Source of the DNA: UBA5336 sp964492485
GTDB taxonomy: Bacteria; Pseudomonadota; Alphaproteobacteria; Caulobacterales; Hyphomonadaceae
Assembly (NCBI GenBank): GCA_964492485.1
Contig: CAZBKM010000005.1
Span: 62,001 to 126,000 of the forward strand
Reading direction: 5' to 3'
Length of the DNA: 64,000 nucleotides
How positions within the stretch are numbered: position 1 is the first letter of the stretch; every line of letters starts with the position of its first letter. Below, piece after piece: positions 63,053 through 64,000 of this stretch. The translations under genes and the position numbers were made by a program. The notes under the pieces are model-generated. The model was not told the DNA's origin. It made no database searches and saw nothing but the letters and a program-made list of their open reading frames with translations.

Positions 63053-63121
63053 AGCACGGGTCGCTCCATACAGCGCGCGATGCGGGGTCGCAAGCCTTCG
63101 CGGGTGTGGGGTGGCGTCGTG

Positions 63122-64000
63122 TCAGGTTTCGTCGCGGGGCGCGTAGTCGCGAGGGGGGTCCAGCGCCTCGCTTTGGGGTGTCCGTAGCGTTGCCCGCCCG
63201 TCAGCGGACGCAGCGTCAACGGCCGCAGGCTCGCGGCGCGGGCCGGGGGCGCCGTCGGGTCCGGCCAGAGCCAGCGGCTTGCTGGCGTCAAGCTCGCGGT
63301 GGAATCCCTCATGGCGCGGGTGCACCAGTTCGCCCGTGTCGCCGAAGGCATAGACCAGGCGCGACCAGTCCCTGACGCTGTAGTCGAACGCGCCGCCGCG
63401 CGGGTCCAGATCAGACCAGTCGGCCTCACGGGCGGCCGTGGCGGCGGTCAGGGCCCAGCGGTCCGCCTCGGCGGTATCGCCATAGCCTTTCAGAGCCCGC
63501 GACAGGAGCTGGCACAGGCGCGCGGTCGGCTTCTCCTCGATCAGCAGGGCGAGCTCGCGTACGGCATTGATCCAGTCGCGACGCTGCATTGCGCGTTCCG
63601 CGATCAGGATGCGGCTCTCACGGTGGCCCGGATGGGCGGCGATCAGGGCATCCAGACGCTTTTCGGCGGCAGTCTGGCCTTCACCGGGAAGGATCCTGCC
63701 AGCCAGGTGTGCCAGCGCCGGGTGGGGGCGGGCCTTCCAGGCGAGCTCAAGGACCGACTGGGCGGCCCGGGTCTTTCCGTCTGCGATCAGGTGGCGCGCG
63801 CCGTGCCAGGCAGCGGGTGGAAAGTCTGGTGCCAGCCGAATGGCGTCCGCCAGCGCCTTCTGGGCCTCGCCGCGATGATTGGGACCCAGGCCCGCAGCCT
63901 GTGCCGTCATCAGCACGGCCCGCCTGCGATCCAACCGCTCGCCCCGGATCGCCCCGCGGCGCGCGCCGGCGGCCAGGGTCTCCAGCGCGCTCGCCCAGCG
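63122..64000 (-). CDS. hemY: HemY-like TPR protein, 5' end cut by window edge
   Basis: At least 292 codons, running off the right edge. Helical TPR rhythm (LADAIRLAPDFPPAAWHGARHLIADG, LDALIAAHPGHRESRILIAERAMQRRDW in parts) and the C-terminal segment LDPRGGAFDYSVRDWSRLVYAFGD typical of alphaproteobacterial HemY, a membrane-bound partner in haem biosynthesis. The frame stays open to 64000, so a TTG at 63932-63934 is internal rather than the start. The last 40 residues are low-complexity. Confidence 0.75.
   Translation of the reverse strand, partial: RWASALETLAAGARRGAIRGERLDRRRAVLMTAQAAGLGPNHRGEAQKALADAIRLAPDFPPAAWHGARHLIADGKTRAAQSVLELAWKARPHPALAHLAGRILPGEGQTAAEKRLDALIAAHPGHRESRILIAERAMQRRDWINAVRELALLIEEKPTARLCQLLSRALKGYGDTAEADRWALTAATAAREADWSDLDPRGGAFDYSVRDWSRLVYAFGDTGELVHPRHEGFHRELDASKPLALAGPDGAPGPRREPAAVDAASADGRATLRTPQSEALDPPRDYAPRDET

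Overview
The window is a G+C-rich chromosomal segment from a flagellated alphaproteobacterium. Evidence for this: FlaF/FlbT flagellin regulators, a DUF6468 protein, a rod-binding FlgJ without a muramidase domain, a DUF1150 protein, a HemY-type TPR protein, TTAA-N7-TTAA boxes resembling CtrA sites, and the conserved blocks phoH-ybeY-corC-lnt-xre-trmB and rimP-nusA-ylxR-infB-rbfA-truB-rpsO-pnp. A Maricaulales/Hyphomonadales-like host is my best guess, with low confidence; no rRNA marker is present. I see no insertion sequence, prophage, CRISPR array or defence island.

Layout. 1-1770: the 5' part of aroA (class II EPSP synthase, minus strand), a small acidic zinc-ribbon protein and tRNA-Ala(GGC). 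1926-34652: an almost complete flagellar locus in about ten alternating transcription blocks. These are motE-like/DUF6468/fliL (minus); fliF-fliH-fliN-fliP-fliG (plus); flgI-flgL-flgK, flgE and motB (minus); a fliM-like gene, motA, a 593-aa periplasmic protein, flgF-flgG-flgA-flgH and a second fliL-like gene (plus); flgD and fliK (minus); flgJ-flgN, flagellin-flaF-flbT-DUF1217 (plus); fliI (minus); flgB-flgC-fliE-fliQ-flhA-fliR-flhB-fliJ (plus). Together they encode the MS ring, switch, export gate and ATPase, rod, hook, P and L rings, hook-filament junction, filament and stator. No sigma or activator gene (flbD, fliX, rpoN, fliA) and no fliD are present.

34833-43788: DUF1150, trmD-rplS, a SecDF-P1-head lipoprotein, miaB-phoH-ybeY-corC-lnt, an XRE regulator and trmB (RNA modification, stress and envelope genes, mostly stop/start overlapping). 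43871-44631: an ArsR-type regulator and a cold-shock protein. 45034-55968: the translation/RNA operon from rimP to pnp, carrying two PH-like membrane proteins on either side of rbfA. 56174-64000: a CAP-domain secreted protein, a uridine-kinase-like P-loop kinase, two HupE/UreJ-like membrane proteins, fabI, fabA, an SH3 protein, a D-2-hydroxyacid dehydrogenase, a small Cys-rich protein, tRNA-Thr(CGT) and the 3' part of a hemY-like gene.

The most notable points are: a motor set with a MotE-like protein, a large unrecognised periplasmic repeat protein directly after motA (MotC-like by position), two FliL-like proteins and a FliM-like switch protein without the CheY-binding N-terminus; a promoter plus early terminator in the rimP-nusA leader; and two families of structured intergenic repeats, both present where fabB usually sits between fabI and fabA. 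I found no clearly new system; the stator-associated set is the best candidate for a partly undescribed one.
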